Source of the DNA: a bacterium
Lineage (GTDB): Bacteria; Patescibacteriota; Microgenomatia; JAADGY01
Length of the DNA: 43,358 bases
Assembly: GCA_027028625.1 (NCBI GenBank)
Contig: JALVIH010000003.1
Span: 1-43,358 of the forward strand
Direction: 5' to 3'
This document shows, piece by piece, positions 23,412-31,507 of this stretch (within the stretch, counting starts at the first letter, position 1; each line of letters opens with the position of its first letter). Both the position numbers and the translations under genes were made by a program. Under the pieces are notes generated by a model. That model did no database searches and was not told the DNA's origin. It was given only the letters and a program-made list of their open reading frames with translations.

Positions 23412-24369
23412 GGGTAAAGGGCAGGGGCCGCTTTTTATAGCATTAATTAAATATTGGGGGAATATAGATAACGATCTTCGAATTCCTAGAAATGACAATC
23501 TTGCCATTAACCTAGATTTTATTGGTACCGACACCAATGTCTCTTTCTCTCCTGGCTTTAAAGAGGACAGGGTTGTAGTAAATGGCAAGGCTCTTGAAAG
23601 AGAGAAAAAACTTAGGGTTATTAGGGTTGTAGATATTATGAGAAAAAGGGCTAAAATTAATTGGCCAGTTCATATATTTTCAGAAAACCACATCCCTACG
23701 GCGAGTGGGATTGGTTCCTCGGCAAGCAGCTTTAGCGACCTGGTAGTTGCCATTAATAAGGCTCTTAAGCTTAATTTGACCAAGAAGGAATTATCATTAA
23801 TGGCTAGGCTAGGTTCTGGATCAGCAGCTAGAGCAATCCCCTCAGGTTTTGTTTTACTACCAGGAAATTGCTCTCAATCAGAGGCTTATGCCCGCACACT
23901 TTTCCCTCCGTCTTACTGGCCACTCTCCATTTTTATAATAATCCTCTCTGATGCCCAAAAACATACTCTTACAACTCAGGGTCATTTAGGTGCCTCAACC
24001 AGCCCCCTTTATAAAGAACGGCAGTGGGGGCTAAAAGAAAGATTAAAAGAAATAATTAAAACAATAAGAGACAAAGACATTTGGCGATTGGGTAGGCTAT
24101 TAGAAGCAGAGGCACTTAGTCTTCATGCCAACATTATGTCTCAATCCCCACCAATTTTTTATTGGTCGCCCCGAACTTTCCGGTTTGTAAAAGATTTAGT
24201 TGATTATAGAGAAAAAGAAGGTTATCCAATTTTTTGGACCATAGATGCGGGTGAGAATCTGTTTTTACTAACCGTTCCAGATTACGAGGATGTGGTCAAA
24301 ACTTTTATATCTCGCCACCCAGAAGTTAAAAAATATTATTTGACCCATCCAGGGAAGGGGCCACGATGA
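23395..24369 (+). CDS. Mevalonate (di)phosphate decarboxylase, GHMP family
   Basis: 324-aa GHMP-fold enzyme that phosphorylates and decarboxylates a phosphorylated mevalonate. The catalytic triad of the family is visible: Lys19 in IALIKYWGN, Arg near 145 in GSGSAARAIPSG, and Asp near 284 in FWTIDAGEN. The ATP loop is PTASGIGSSASSFSDL (about 102-117). An intact triad argues for true decarboxylation rather than a mevalonate 3-kinase. Because the next gene is isopentenyl phosphate kinase, the substrate is more likely mevalonate 5-phosphate (giving isopentenyl phosphate) than the diphosphate. This is inference from context. It overlaps fni by 17 bp and the kinase gene by 4 bp (ATGA). Confidence 0.88.
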   Translation: MAKILKGKGQGPLFIALIKYWGNIDNDLRIPRNDNLAINLDFIGTDTNVSFSPGFKEDRVVVNGKALEREKKLRVIRVVDIMRKRAKINWPVHIFSENHIPTASGIGSSASSFSDLVVAINKALKLNLTKKELSLMARLGSGSAARAIPSGFVLLPGNCSQSEAYARTLFPPSYWPLSIFIIILSDAQKHTLTTQGHLGASTSPLYKERQWGLKERLKEIIKTIRDKDIWRLGRLLEAEALSLHANIMSQSPPIFYWSPRTFRFVKDLVDYREKEGYPIFWTIDAGENLFLLTVPDYEDVVKTFISRHPEVKKYYLTHPGKGPR

Positions 24370-25184
24370 CCAAAACGCAAAAAATCATTCTTATTAAGAT
24401 TGGCGGTTCTTTGATAACAGACAAAAATACCCCCTTCAGCCTGAACAAAAGAAATCTGGGAATTATTGCTAATGAAATTAGTTATCTTTACCAACGGGCC
24501 CCCTTCAAACTTCTTTTGGGACACGGTTCGGGATCTTTTGGCCATACGGTGGCCGCCACCTACCAAACTCAAAACGGTGTTAATTCTTCCAACTTTGAAG
24601 AGGTTTTGGGGGTGGCCTTGGTTAAAGAGGCAGCCAGCCGCTTAAATCAGATAATTATTCAAAAATTATTAAAACTAAAAGTTCCAGCAACCACCATCCA
24701 CCCTGATTCATTTCTATATTCAGAAGACAAGCATCTAATAATGGCCTTTTGGCAAAATCTCAACCACCTTCTTAAGATGCCAGTTCTTCCAGTTGTCTAT
24801 GGAGACGTTATCTTTGACCAAAAGATTGGGGCAACAATCTTCTCGACCGAGCAAGTTTTGGCTGAGATAGGCAAGACATTGGTCGCCCAGGGGTGGCAGG
24901 TAACTATTGTCCACTGCGGGGCAACTAAGGGGGTTTACAATACCCAGGGCAAAACCATTCCTTTAATTACCCCCTCAAATTTTGCCTCAATTGCCTCCTC
25001 AATTGGCGGCTCAGCTGGAATAGATGTTACTGGAGGAATGATTCATAAAGTCAAAACTAGCTTGGAGTTAACCAAATTTGGTATTACCTCATATATAACT
25101 GACGGAGTTACTAGGGGAAGTTTAAGAAAACTGCTCCTAGAAGGAATAAAAACAGACACCACCGTAATCGAGGGAAACCTCTAA
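24366..25184 (+). CDS. Isopentenyl phosphate kinase
   Basis: Phosphorylates isopentenyl phosphate to IPP, the last step of the alternative archaeal mevalonate pathway. 272 aa of the amino-acid-kinase fold. KIGGSLITDK (about 10-20) is followed by GHGSGSFGH with the substrate-phosphate His typical of IPK (about 52-60), VLPVVYGDVIFD, FSTEQVLAEI, and GIDVTGGMIHKVK. The His distinguishes it from glutamate or aspartate kinases. The ATGA overlap with the decarboxylase shows co-translation. A purine run GGGAAGGGG precedes the ATG and may act as Shine-Dalgarno. It is mainly an archaeal enzyme, with a few bacterial examples (some Chloroflexi). Confidence 0.9.
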   Translation: MTKTQKIILIKIGGSLITDKNTPFSLNKRNLGIIANEISYLYQRAPFKLLLGHGSGSFGHTVAATYQTQNGVNSSNFEEVLGVALVKEAASRLNQIIIQKLLKLKVPATTIHPDSFLYSEDKHLIMAFWQNLNHLLKMPVLPVVYGDVIFDQKIGATIFSTEQVLAEIGKTLVAQGWQVTIVHCGATKGVYNTQGKTIPLITPSNFASIASSIGGSAGIDVTGGMIHKVKTSLELTKFGITSYITDGVTRGSLRKLLLEGIKTDTTVIEGNL

Positions 25185-25192
25185 GATTGTGT

Positions 25193-25198
25193 TAAAAT
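25193..25198 (+). promoter_or_regulatory. -10 box of the 31-aa gene (leaderless)
   Basis: TAAAAT, 6 nt before the ATG at 25205. Confidence 0.5.
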
Positions 25199-25204
25199 TA
25201 ATTA

Positions 25205-25300
25205 ATGTCTAAAAAGGGTCTTTATATTTTGATAATTGGTGTTTTGGCTATCCTTTTTTATCTTTTTGTTCAAAGTACCGCCTTTATCTTTGGTTTTTAA
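25205..25300 (+). CDS. 31-residue single-pass membrane peptide
   Basis: A short open frame, MSKKGLYILIIGVLAILFYL followed by FVQSTAFIFGF. It has two lysines at the N terminus and one membrane helix through most of its length. It is supported by the well-placed leaderless -10 box and by the next gene starting 6 nt after its stop. No homology is known to me. It may be a small membrane regulator or simply a leader to the next gene. Confidence 0.5.
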   Translation: MSKKGLYILIIGVLAILFYLFVQSTAFIFGF

Positions 25301-25306
25301 AGTAAA

Positions 25307-25801
25307 ATGTCCAGGAGGTTAATTTTAACTACCTGCCTAAGCGTCCTGGCATCTCTTCTAATCTATAACCACCAAGATATTAACGGATTGGTGCGAGATG
25401 TTGGCGGCCAAATTATCTCCCTAGCCACCAGTGGGCGGGTTAATCTTACGGAGGACAGTGTTCTCATTAACAACCACCAAGAAATAATAAACATCTCCAG
25501 CCAAATTCCCGATGGGTTCCCTAGCAATCTCCCCATTTTCCCGGGGGCAAGATTAGATTTGGGGATAAGCCAGATTACTGAAGACAGTATCTCGGTCAAT
25601 TTTGTCTCCAGCGCCCCCTTAAAAGATGTTAGTTTCTTTTATCTCCACTGGCTACCACAACGGGGGTGGAAAATAAAGGAGCTTCCTAGCAGCAACCATC
25701 ACCAGAACCTTCTAATAAAAGGCCGACTATGGCGAGGAAACATCTGGCTAACCGAGGACAACAAAACCACTCAAATTGCTATCGACCTTTACCGACGATA
25801 A
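25307..25801 (+). CDS. Exported protein of unknown function
   Basis: 164 aa with an N-terminal hydrophobic segment (about 4-19) likely to be a signal peptide or anchor. The later half has IPDGFPSNLPIFPGARLDLG, then SFFYLHWLPQRGWKI. This PxxP-I-PGA ... FY...L...GW pattern occurs in many uncharacterised bacterial exported proteins; I know no function. It follows the 31-aa gene by 6 nt and probably shares its transcript. The 3' end overlaps convergent ychF by 23 bp. Confidence 0.7.
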   Translation: MSRRLILTTCLSVLASLLIYNHQDINGLVRDVGGQIISLATSGRVNLTEDSVLINNHQEIINISSQIPDGFPSNLPIFPGARLDLGISQITEDSISVNFVSSAPLKDVSFFYLHWLPQRGWKIKELPSSNHHQNLLIKGRLWRGNIWLTEDNKTTQIAIDLYRR

Positions 25802-26876
25802 ACTCAACCACCTGACCATCATTTATTACATAATCTCTACCCCCGAAGATAACCTTGCCGGCCTCTGTGGCGCCCTGCCATCCCCCAAGATCAACGAAGT
25901 CCTGGTAAGAAACAACCTTAGCTTTTATGAAATGGCGTTGAAAATCGGTGTGTATCTTTCCGGCTGCTTCGGGGGCAGTTGCCCCTTTTTTAATGGTCCA
26001 GGCCCGCACCTCTTTTACTCCAGCAGTAAAAAACGAAATCAATCCTAACCGAGAGTAAGCCAAACTCAACAACTTATCAAGCGAAGAACTCCCCCCAATA
26101 AGACGCAGGTATTCTTCTTTTTCTTGAGCAGACATTCCTATAAGGGCAGCCTCGCTTTTTAAACAACTAAAGACTATCTCACTTGGCCCCCTCACCGTCT
26201 TGGACAGTTCTTCTCTTAGGCTGGTGTCAGCTAGTTGATCTTCCGAAAGATTAAAAAGATAAATGGTTGGTTTAAAAGACAATAACTGAAGTCGAGAAAC
26301 GACACCTTTTTCCTCTGGGCCTAGATCTGGGGATGATTGGGTATTATTTTTAGAGAGCATTTCCTCTATTTTTTTAATTGCCGCCAGCTCTTTTTGGGCC
26401 GTTTTCTCAAACCGCCGTTTCTGAAGGGCCTCTTTATATTTTTTAATTGTTTCCAAATCCTTAAGGGCAAATTCTAATCTAATTGTCTCTATGTCCTCCT
26501 TTGGCCCCTGCCCCGTCGGAACAACTTGGCCATCATTAAAAACCCGGACCACTTCTATTATTACACTTACCTCTCTTATGTTTGCCAAAAACTTATTACC
26601 CAAACCTTCACCTTTGTGGGCCCCGGCCACCAATCCAGCAATATCAACCACTTGGATAGTTGCCGGAACAACTGGGGGCAGAACCCCTTTTTCTTTTTTG
26701 ATAGTTTCAGCTAACTTTTGAAGGCGGGGGTCAGGCACATTAACAATCCCCACATTTGGATCTATGGTGGTAAAGGGGTAGTTCTGGCTCTCGGCTAATC
26801 GTTGGTTTAAAAGAATATTAAAAAGGGTAGATTTGCCAACATTGGCCAGTCCCACTATCCCCACCTTCAGCGACAT
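25779..26876 (-). CDS. ychF: Redox/ribosome-associated ATPase YchF (OLA1 family)
   Basis: 365-aa Obg-family P-loop NTPase that prefers ATP. G1 is GLANVGKSTLFN at about residue 9. VDIAGLVAGAHKGEGLGNKF is the G3/switch II region. A helical insertion (FALKDLETIKKYKEAL) follows, and a C-terminal TGS domain starts near SFFTAGVKEVRAWTIKKG. It starts 1 nt after the dnaN stop (TAAG-ATG), so it depends on the dnaN transcript, an unusual but compact arrangement. Role in ribosome or stress function is known for the family only. Confidence 0.95.
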   Translation of the reverse strand: MSLKVGIVGLANVGKSTLFNILLNQRLAESQNYPFTTIDPNVGIVNVPDPRLQKLAETIKKEKGVLPPVVPATIQVVDIAGLVAGAHKGEGLGNKFLANIREVSVIIEVVRVFNDGQVVPTGQGPKEDIETIRLEFALKDLETIKKYKEALQKRRFEKTAQKELAAIKKIEEMLSKNNTQSSPDLGPEEKGVVSRLQLLSFKPTIYLFNLSEDQLADTSLREELSKTVRGPSEIVFSCLKSEAALIGMSAQEKEEYLRLIGGSSSLDKLLSLAYSRLGLISFFTAGVKEVRAWTIKKGATAPEAAGKIHTDFQRHFIKAKVVSYQDFVDLGGWQGATEAGKVIFGGRDYVINDGQVVEFIVGKGR

Positions 26877-26877
26877 C

Positions 26878-27981
26878 TTATTCTTGGAGGTTAATCGGCA
26901 TTAAGATATGGTAATAATTGTCTTTTTCTACCCCGCGAATCATTATTGGTGAGGTGGCTGTATTAAGCTTGATGGCTAAATACTCTTCATCTATTACCCC
27001 AATTGCTTCTTGGAGGAACTTACCATTAAGGGCCAAAACTAACTCTTTCTCTTGGTCATTCTCAACTTCCACCTCCCCCTTGACACTCCCAAAAGCAGAA
27101 GATTCAGCTAAGAGAGTCATTTTTTTGCCCTTAATATTTAATTTAAGAAGGTTGCCGTTGTTCTTGGCTACCACCATTACGGTTCGTAGTTGTTGTTCAA
27201 AAAGGGTTTTATTAACAACTAAGTTATAAGCAAATTCCTGAGGAACAATCTCTTTATAGTTAGGGAAGTTGCCTTCTATGAGTTGAGTCTGCAACCAATA
27301 GTTTCCCTCCGTTGGTTGAGCTAGGGCAATAATTCTTTTCTTTTTGAGGTCATATCTTATCTTAATTTTCCCTTCCTTTATAGAAGCTAATTGTTGTAAA
27401 AAACCCAGGGGAACAACCGCATTTTCCAATCCTATTTTTTGGGATGGCCTGAAAACGGACAACCTTATCCCATCAGTGGCTGCGACTTCACCGCTACTAC
27501 TAAAAAATATTCCGGTCAAGATGGGGCGTATTTCATCTTTTGAGACTGAAAAAGATGTCATTCTTAAAATTTCTTCTAAAACGGACGGCTCAATTTCCTC
27601 ATTCCACTCCTCTTTCTCTCCCCAAGTGATAACTGGGTACTCATCTTTTGTTGTTATGTTAATTTTAAGAGTTGTTTCTGGGGTAGTAATAAGAAGTCCG
27701 CCCTTTTCCACTGTTACAGTAATTGATTCGCCCCTTAACTCCCTTATTGCTTCGACCAAAAAACGACCATTAATCAAACACTCCCCATCTTCGGTTACTT
27801 TGGTTTTAAGCTCTATCTTGCTGCCTACTTCTAGGTCTGTTGCTTCTATGGCTAGGGTTGCTGGTTTTTGGGCAACAAGGTGAAGGTTGGCCAAAACTGG
27901 AATTTTGGGGTGGGTAGGGACAACCCGATTAACTTTATCGATCGCCCAAAGGAAACTATTTTTATCCACCACAAACTTCAT
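26878..27981 (-). CDS. dnaN: DNA polymerase III sliding clamp, beta subunit
   Basis: Ring-shaped processivity clamp for replication. 367 aa in three repeated clamp domains, starting MKFVVDKNSFLWAIDKV and ending with YYHILMPINLQE, the typical C-terminal strand. The standard clamp motif LATDGIRL appears as VAATDGIRLSVFRP. It lies downstream of dnaA with the DnaA-box region between them. The TAAAAT box at 27988-27993 is 6 nt from the ATG, implying leaderless expression inside the origin region. Confidence 0.96.
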   Translation of the reverse strand: MKFVVDKNSFLWAIDKVNRVVPTHPKIPVLANLHLVAQKPATLAIEATDLEVGSKIELKTKVTEDGECLINGRFLVEAIRELRGESITVTVEKGGLLITTPETTLKINITTKDEYPVITWGEKEEWNEEIEPSVLEEILRMTSFSVSKDEIRPILTGIFFSSSGEVAATDGIRLSVFRPSQKIGLENAVVPLGFLQQLASIKEGKIKIRYDLKKKRIIALAQPTEGNYWLQTQLIEGNFPNYKEIVPQEFAYNLVVNKTLFEQQLRTVMVVAKNNGNLLKLNIKGKKMTLLAESSAFGSVKGEVEVENDQEKELVLALNGKFLQEAIGVIDEEYLAIKLNTATSPIMIRGVEKDNYYHILMPINLQE

Positions 27982-27987
27982 AAAGCT

Positions 27988-27993
27988 ATTTTA
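27988..27993 (-). promoter_or_regulatory. -10 box of dnaN (leaderless)
   Basis: TAAAAT on the minus strand, 6 nt before the dnaN ATG at 27981. Confidence 0.6.
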
Positions 27994-28114
27994 CTATTAG
28001 TCGTAATAATAGTCCAGTTGAAAAGTGCGAAGAATAGAATGAAATAACCGAAATCGAAGGTTGATAGGTGTGTGGATAAGATTGTGGAAAAATGTGGATA
28101 ATTGTGGACTAGCT
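27994..28114. other. Candidate replication origin (oriC) with DnaA boxes
   Basis: The dnaA-dnaN gap carries two perfect DnaA boxes TGTGGATAA (28071-28079 and 28093-28101), a one-base variant TGTGGAAAA (28083-28091), and a weaker TGTGGACTA (28103-28111). All point the same way, with start-to-start spacing of 12, 10 and 10 bp, about one helical turn. The AT-rich stretch 27982-28015 beside them could be the unwinding element. Location next to dnaA and dnaN is the classical bacterial one. Further box-like sites precede dnaA (TTTTCCACA 29493-29501, TGTGGATTG 29516-29524). Confidence 0.8.
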
Positions 28115-29452
28115 CTACTTCAGTAGGTTGCTTTTAATAGAGATTATTGCCTGGCGGATTTGGTTATCAGTTTTGAACAATTGATTGATTTTTTCCACAC
28201 TATGGATAACGGTAGAGTGATCTTTTCCACCAAAAATTCGACCAATCTGGGTGTAGGGAAGATTTAATTCTTGACGACAAAGATACATGGCGACCTGGCG
28301 GGCGGTGGCAATTTTGGACTGCCTTCCTTTTCCAAGGAGATCTTTCATCTTTACCCCCCAAAAAGAGGCCGTTGTTTTTATGACTTCCTTGGGGGTAAAT
28401 GAGGGGGTGGTCAGATGGTTTTTTCCCAACATCTGATTGAGGGTGGTTAGGGTAATCTGCTGGTGCTGAAGAGAAGACAGAGTTTTTAGTTTTAGAAGGA
28501 TGCCCTCTATTTCTCGGGCATTCTTAAAAGGGTAGTTGTTTAGCCACTCAATTATTTCACTGTCGAGAACCAATTGGAGTTCGCCAATCTTATACTCCAA
28601 AATGCCCCGTCGAGTTTCGTAGTCTAGGGGTTGGATGTCTATGGTCAGCCCCCCCTTAAAACGAGAGATTATCCTTTGGGGCATTCCGCTGATTTCGTCT
28701 GGTGGGCTGTCGGCGGTAACAATAACCTGTTTTCCGGCCATATACAATGAGTTAAAAGTGTGGAAAAATTCTTCTTGAACAAAAGTCTTTCCAGCAATAA
28801 ACTGAATATCATCAATAAGGAGAACGTCTATTTTGCGGTATTTGTTTTTATAAAACTCCATCTTTTGGTTGCGCAGGCCCCGAATAAGGTCGTTGGTAAA
28901 CTCTTCGGAGGTGGTGTAAAGAATTTTTGTCCTTGGGTTGTTGGCGATAAGTTGGTGGGCGATGGCTTGAATAAGATGGGTTTTGCCCAACCCGACATCG
29001 CCAAAAAGAAAAAACGGGTTGTAAATGGAGCCTGGGGAGTTGGCTATTGATTGGGCGGCAGCTACGGCCACCTGGTTGCTTGGGCCAACAACAAAGTTCT
29101 GGAAAGTATATGCCGGGTTGAGTTGGGGGTGGGAAGATGGGTGTGGTGGCGGTGTTTCTAGGTGTAATGGGCGAAAAAGGTTGTTGTTTATTGGTGGGCG
29201 GTCTGCCCTTACCTGAAAAGAAAAGGTTACTTGATTTGAAGTTAACTCCTGGCCAATTTTCTGCAGCTGCCCAAGGAAACGCTTTTCGATAGTGTCTTGA
29301 ACAAAACTGCTTGGGCAAGAGATTAAGAGGTGTATTCCGCCCCCACCCTTTTGAACATCGAGCTGTTTTGTTTTGGCGAACCAGATATTAAAACTGGCCG
29401 ATGAAAGAGTTGTTTTGAGGTGGGCCAGAATATTTTGCCAGAGATCATCCAT
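28115..29452 (-). CDS. dnaA: Chromosomal replication initiator DnaA
   Basis: Binds DnaA boxes and opens oriC. 445 aa from the chosen ATG (MDDLWQNILAHLKTTLSSAS is the usual domain I start); a 16-residue upstream extension to 29500 is unlikely. Domain III has Walker A FGDVGLGKTHLIQAIAHQL near residue 151 and Walker B VLLIDDIQFIAG. Domain IV ends with the DNA-binding signature YTQIGRIFGGKDHSTVIHSV. The upstream gap to metG carries two DnaA-box-like sites, allowing autoregulation. A TTGACT about 17 nt from a TTTATTAT run may be the promoter; unlike its neighbours it is not clearly leaderless. Confidence 0.97.
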   Translation of the reverse strand: MDDLWQNILAHLKTTLSSASFNIWFAKTKQLDVQKGGGGIHLLISCPSSFVQDTIEKRFLGQLQKIGQELTSNQVTFSFQVRADRPPINNNLFRPLHLETPPPHPSSHPQLNPAYTFQNFVVGPSNQVAVAAAQSIANSPGSIYNPFFLFGDVGLGKTHLIQAIAHQLIANNPRTKILYTTSEEFTNDLIRGLRNQKMEFYKNKYRKIDVLLIDDIQFIAGKTFVQEEFFHTFNSLYMAGKQVIVTADSPPDEISGMPQRIISRFKGGLTIDIQPLDYETRRGILEYKIGELQLVLDSEIIEWLNNYPFKNAREIEGILLKLKTLSSLQHQQITLTTLNQMLGKNHLTTPSFTPKEVIKTTASFWGVKMKDLLGKGRQSKIATARQVAMYLCRQELNLPYTQIGRIFGGKDHSTVIHSVEKINQLFKTDNQIRQAIISIKSNLLK

Positions 29453-29528
29453 AAAACACACCCAAATAATTAGATGTAAATAATAAACCACGTTTTCCAC
29501 AAAAAGTCAAGATTTTGTGGATTGTTTA

Positions 29529-31187
29529 TTAAAGGGAGACCTTTTTGGCGAGAGGAAGAAACGATGTGTTTATAGTAGTTTTAAAAGGAGTTGGAAGAGG
29601 GGCGAAGACAACCTTTCTTTTGGTAGTTATATGGTCCAGCCCCAAAAGGGAAAGTGCTCGTTGGCTAAAAGAGGGGGTAAATGGCAAGAGAAGGGTGGCT
29701 AGGTTGGTGGCCAGGTAAGATGCGGTAGCCAAGGAGTCTTTGGCGGCGGCCGGAGAGGTTTTAATTTGTCGCCAAGGCTCCTCTTGGTTTAAGTAAAGAT
29801 TAGCTTTATTTGAGAGCTCAATGACCTCCTTGAAGGCTGACCCTAAAGAACAGGACTCCATCTTTTGATTGATTGAGGCGAACGTTTTGTGGATATGTTC
29901 GGCGATGGTCGGGTCGACATTCTCGACCAAAAGTTCGCCTCCAAAGAATTTTTTCTGGAAAAGGGCTACTCGTTGGAAGAAGTTGGCTACTTTGTCTACC
30001 AAAACTCCATTGATTGTTCGGACAAACTCTGTCCAGTACCAAGAAGATTCGTGGTTTTCTGGCAGGATAGAGAAGAGGTAAAAGCGAATCATATCAGGGT
30101 GATATTTCCTTCCCACCTCAAGAGAGTTAATAATAACCCCCCGACTTTTGGAGAACTTTTTTCCCTCTAGAGTGAGAAATTTATTTACACACTCTTGGTA
30201 AGGCAGGGTGTAGTTGTTTTTTTGGCCGATTAATTGGCCAGGCCAGAAGATGGTATGAAAAGCAAGGTTGTCTTGGCCCATAAAGTAATAATGCCGCGAG
30301 TTAGGGTTATGCCAAAATTCAGAAAAAAGACCGTTTTTTTCTTTCTTTTGGGCATATTCTTGAACTGCCGAGACATATCCAATAACAGCGTCAAACCAGA
30401 CATAAAAGCGTTTTTTATCCATATTCTTCAGTTGCCAAGAAGGGGGAATTTTGTTTTTTGGGAAAGGAATTCCCCACTCTAAATCTCGGCTTATGGGGCG
30501 GGGTTTTAATCCTTCTTTTAACCAACCCATTGTTTCTTGCCAGACCCAGGGTCGCCAATGTTTTGATTTAAGAACGAAGTCTTTTATTTCTTTTTCTAAT
30601 TTGGGATAGTCTAAGTAGTAGTGTTCGCTTTTTTTAAGGATTACTTTTTGGCCATCGAGTTTGCTGTGAGGATTAATGAGTTGGCCAGAATCTAGCACCC
30701 GACCGCAAACCTCGCACTGGTCGGCCCGCTGATTGGGGCTATGGCAATATGGGCATTCCCCCTCGACATAGCGGTCGGGAAGGAAGCGTTTTTGGCTAGG
30801 AGAATAATATTGGTAGTCCTCCTTTTTAAAAATATAGCCATTCTTAAGTAGTTTAAGAAAAAATTCTTGGACAATCTTTTGGTGATTTGGGGTTTGGGTG
30901 GTGGTAAAGATGTCGTAACTCAAATCGTAAAGTTTGATTAGTTCTTTAATTTGAGGTAGGTAAGTATCAATTAATTGTTGAGGAGAAAGATGGCGCTTTT
31001 CTGCCTCCACAGTTATAGGGGTTCCATGGCAGTCGGCTCCGGAGACCATCAGGACACGATGCCCTTTTAGTCTGGCCCAGCGAGCAAAGGCGTCGGCTGG
31101 GAGGAGGTAGCCGGCCAGATGACCAACATGAATTTCTCCGTTGACATAAGGCCAGGCAACCGCAACTAAGATATTCTGGGAAGGCAT
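29529..31187 (-). CDS. metG: Methionyl-tRNA synthetase without C-terminal tRNA-binding domain
   Basis: Class I synthetase, 552 aa. The HIGH motif appears as HVGHLAG (about 20-26). The zinc knuckle has two CxxC pairs, CPYCHSPNQRADQCEVCG. The KMSKS loop is KFSKSRG. The helical anticodon domain ends at KKVSL without the OB-fold tRNA-binding domain fused to many bacterial enzymes. That domain exists as a separate gene at 42091. Leaderless promoter TTGCTA-17-TAAAAT with a 5-nt gap. The stop lies about 76 bp before the dnaA start. Confidence 0.96.
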   Translation of the reverse strand: MPSQNILVAVAWPYVNGEIHVGHLAGYLLPADAFARWARLKGHRVLMVSGADCHGTPITVEAEKRHLSPQQLIDTYLPQIKELIKLYDLSYDIFTTTQTPNHQKIVQEFFLKLLKNGYIFKKEDYQYYSPSQKRFLPDRYVEGECPYCHSPNQRADQCEVCGRVLDSGQLINPHSKLDGQKVILKKSEHYYLDYPKLEKEIKDFVLKSKHWRPWVWQETMGWLKEGLKPRPISRDLEWGIPFPKNKIPPSWQLKNMDKKRFYVWFDAVIGYVSAVQEYAQKKEKNGLFSEFWHNPNSRHYYFMGQDNLAFHTIFWPGQLIGQKNNYTLPYQECVNKFLTLEGKKFSKSRGVIINSLEVGRKYHPDMIRFYLFSILPENHESSWYWTEFVRTINGVLVDKVANFFQRVALFQKKFFGGELLVENVDPTIAEHIHKTFASINQKMESCSLGSAFKEVIELSNKANLYLNQEEPWRQIKTSPAAAKDSLATASYLATNLATLLLPFTPSFSQRALSLLGLDHITTKRKVVFAPLPTPFKTTINTSFLPLAKKVSL

Positions 31188-31192
31188 ATCTC

Positions 31193-31221
31193 ATTTTAAA
31201 TTATCGAATCTCGATTAGCAA
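31193..31221 (-). promoter_or_regulatory. metG promoter with internal dyad
   Basis: Minus strand: TTGCTA (31216-31221), 17 nt, TAAAAT (31193-31198), 5 nt, ATG. The spacer holds a perfect dyad ATCGA-ATC-TCGAT (31203-31215). The unit is a near copy of the TraD-like gene's promoter, where the dyad is disrupted. Confidence 0.75.
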
Positions 31222-31224
31222 ACA

Positions 31225-31490
31225 AAGTTAGAACTAGGGGATTAATTTTTAACTGCCTGCCGGCAGGTAGGTTTAGGATTTATTCCTGTTTGGATTGCTT
31301 GGGGTTTTGGAAATTGGTTATTTAATAAAGAAGCGGGTGTTTTTACTGCCTGCCCTCACGAGAAAAAACACCCGCCCCTTATTATAACAGATAAAGTCTT
31401 CCTTCTCTGTAGCACCCGCGTTAGATAATATTTTTTATTTCCCCAAAAAACAGATTTATGTACGAGCCGGGCTCGTAATTAATAATCCTC
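31225..31490. repeat. Divergent metG / spoIID-like gap with palindromes (region D)
   Basis: No gene. It contains the palindrome CTGCCTGCCGGCAGGTAG (31252-31269; the same type recurs at 41961-41982), the repeat words TTTAGGATTTATTCCTGTTTGG, and a perfect 12-bp hairpin GCGGGTGTTTTT (31333-31344) / AAAAACACCCGC (31364-31375). The hairpin looks like a terminator but lies between two genes that both point away from it. A second dyad TACGAGC-CGG-GCTCGTA (31461-31477) lies just upstream of the spoIID-like promoter. Confidence 0.75.
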
Positions 31491-31496
31491 ATAAGG

Positions 31497-31502
31497 TATC
31501 AT
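31497..31502 (+). promoter_or_regulatory. -10 box of the spoIID-like gene (leaderless)
   Basis: TATCAT, 5 nt before the ATG at 31508. It sits in a tandem 10-bp repeat (ATAAGGTATC, ATAAGGTATG; 31491-31510) that spans both -10 and start codon. The dyad at 31461-31477 overlaps the expected -35. Confidence 0.5.
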
Positions 31503-31507
31503 AAGGT

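Noticed and set aside
23395-24369. Mevalonate 3-kinase instead of a decarboxylase
   Set aside because: The Lys, Arg and Asp of the decarboxylase triad are all present; 3-kinases lack part of this set.
29453-29500. Longer DnaA N terminus
   Set aside because: The extra 16 residues are unlike DnaA domain I and cover the probable promoter region.
30234-30482. Plus-strand open frames inside metG and dnaA
   Set aside because: They are antisense shadows of well-conserved coding regions.
31225-31500. tRNA or other structured RNA gene in the metG/spoIID-like gap
   Set aside because: Hairpins exist, but there is no cloverleaf or recognisable RNA family.
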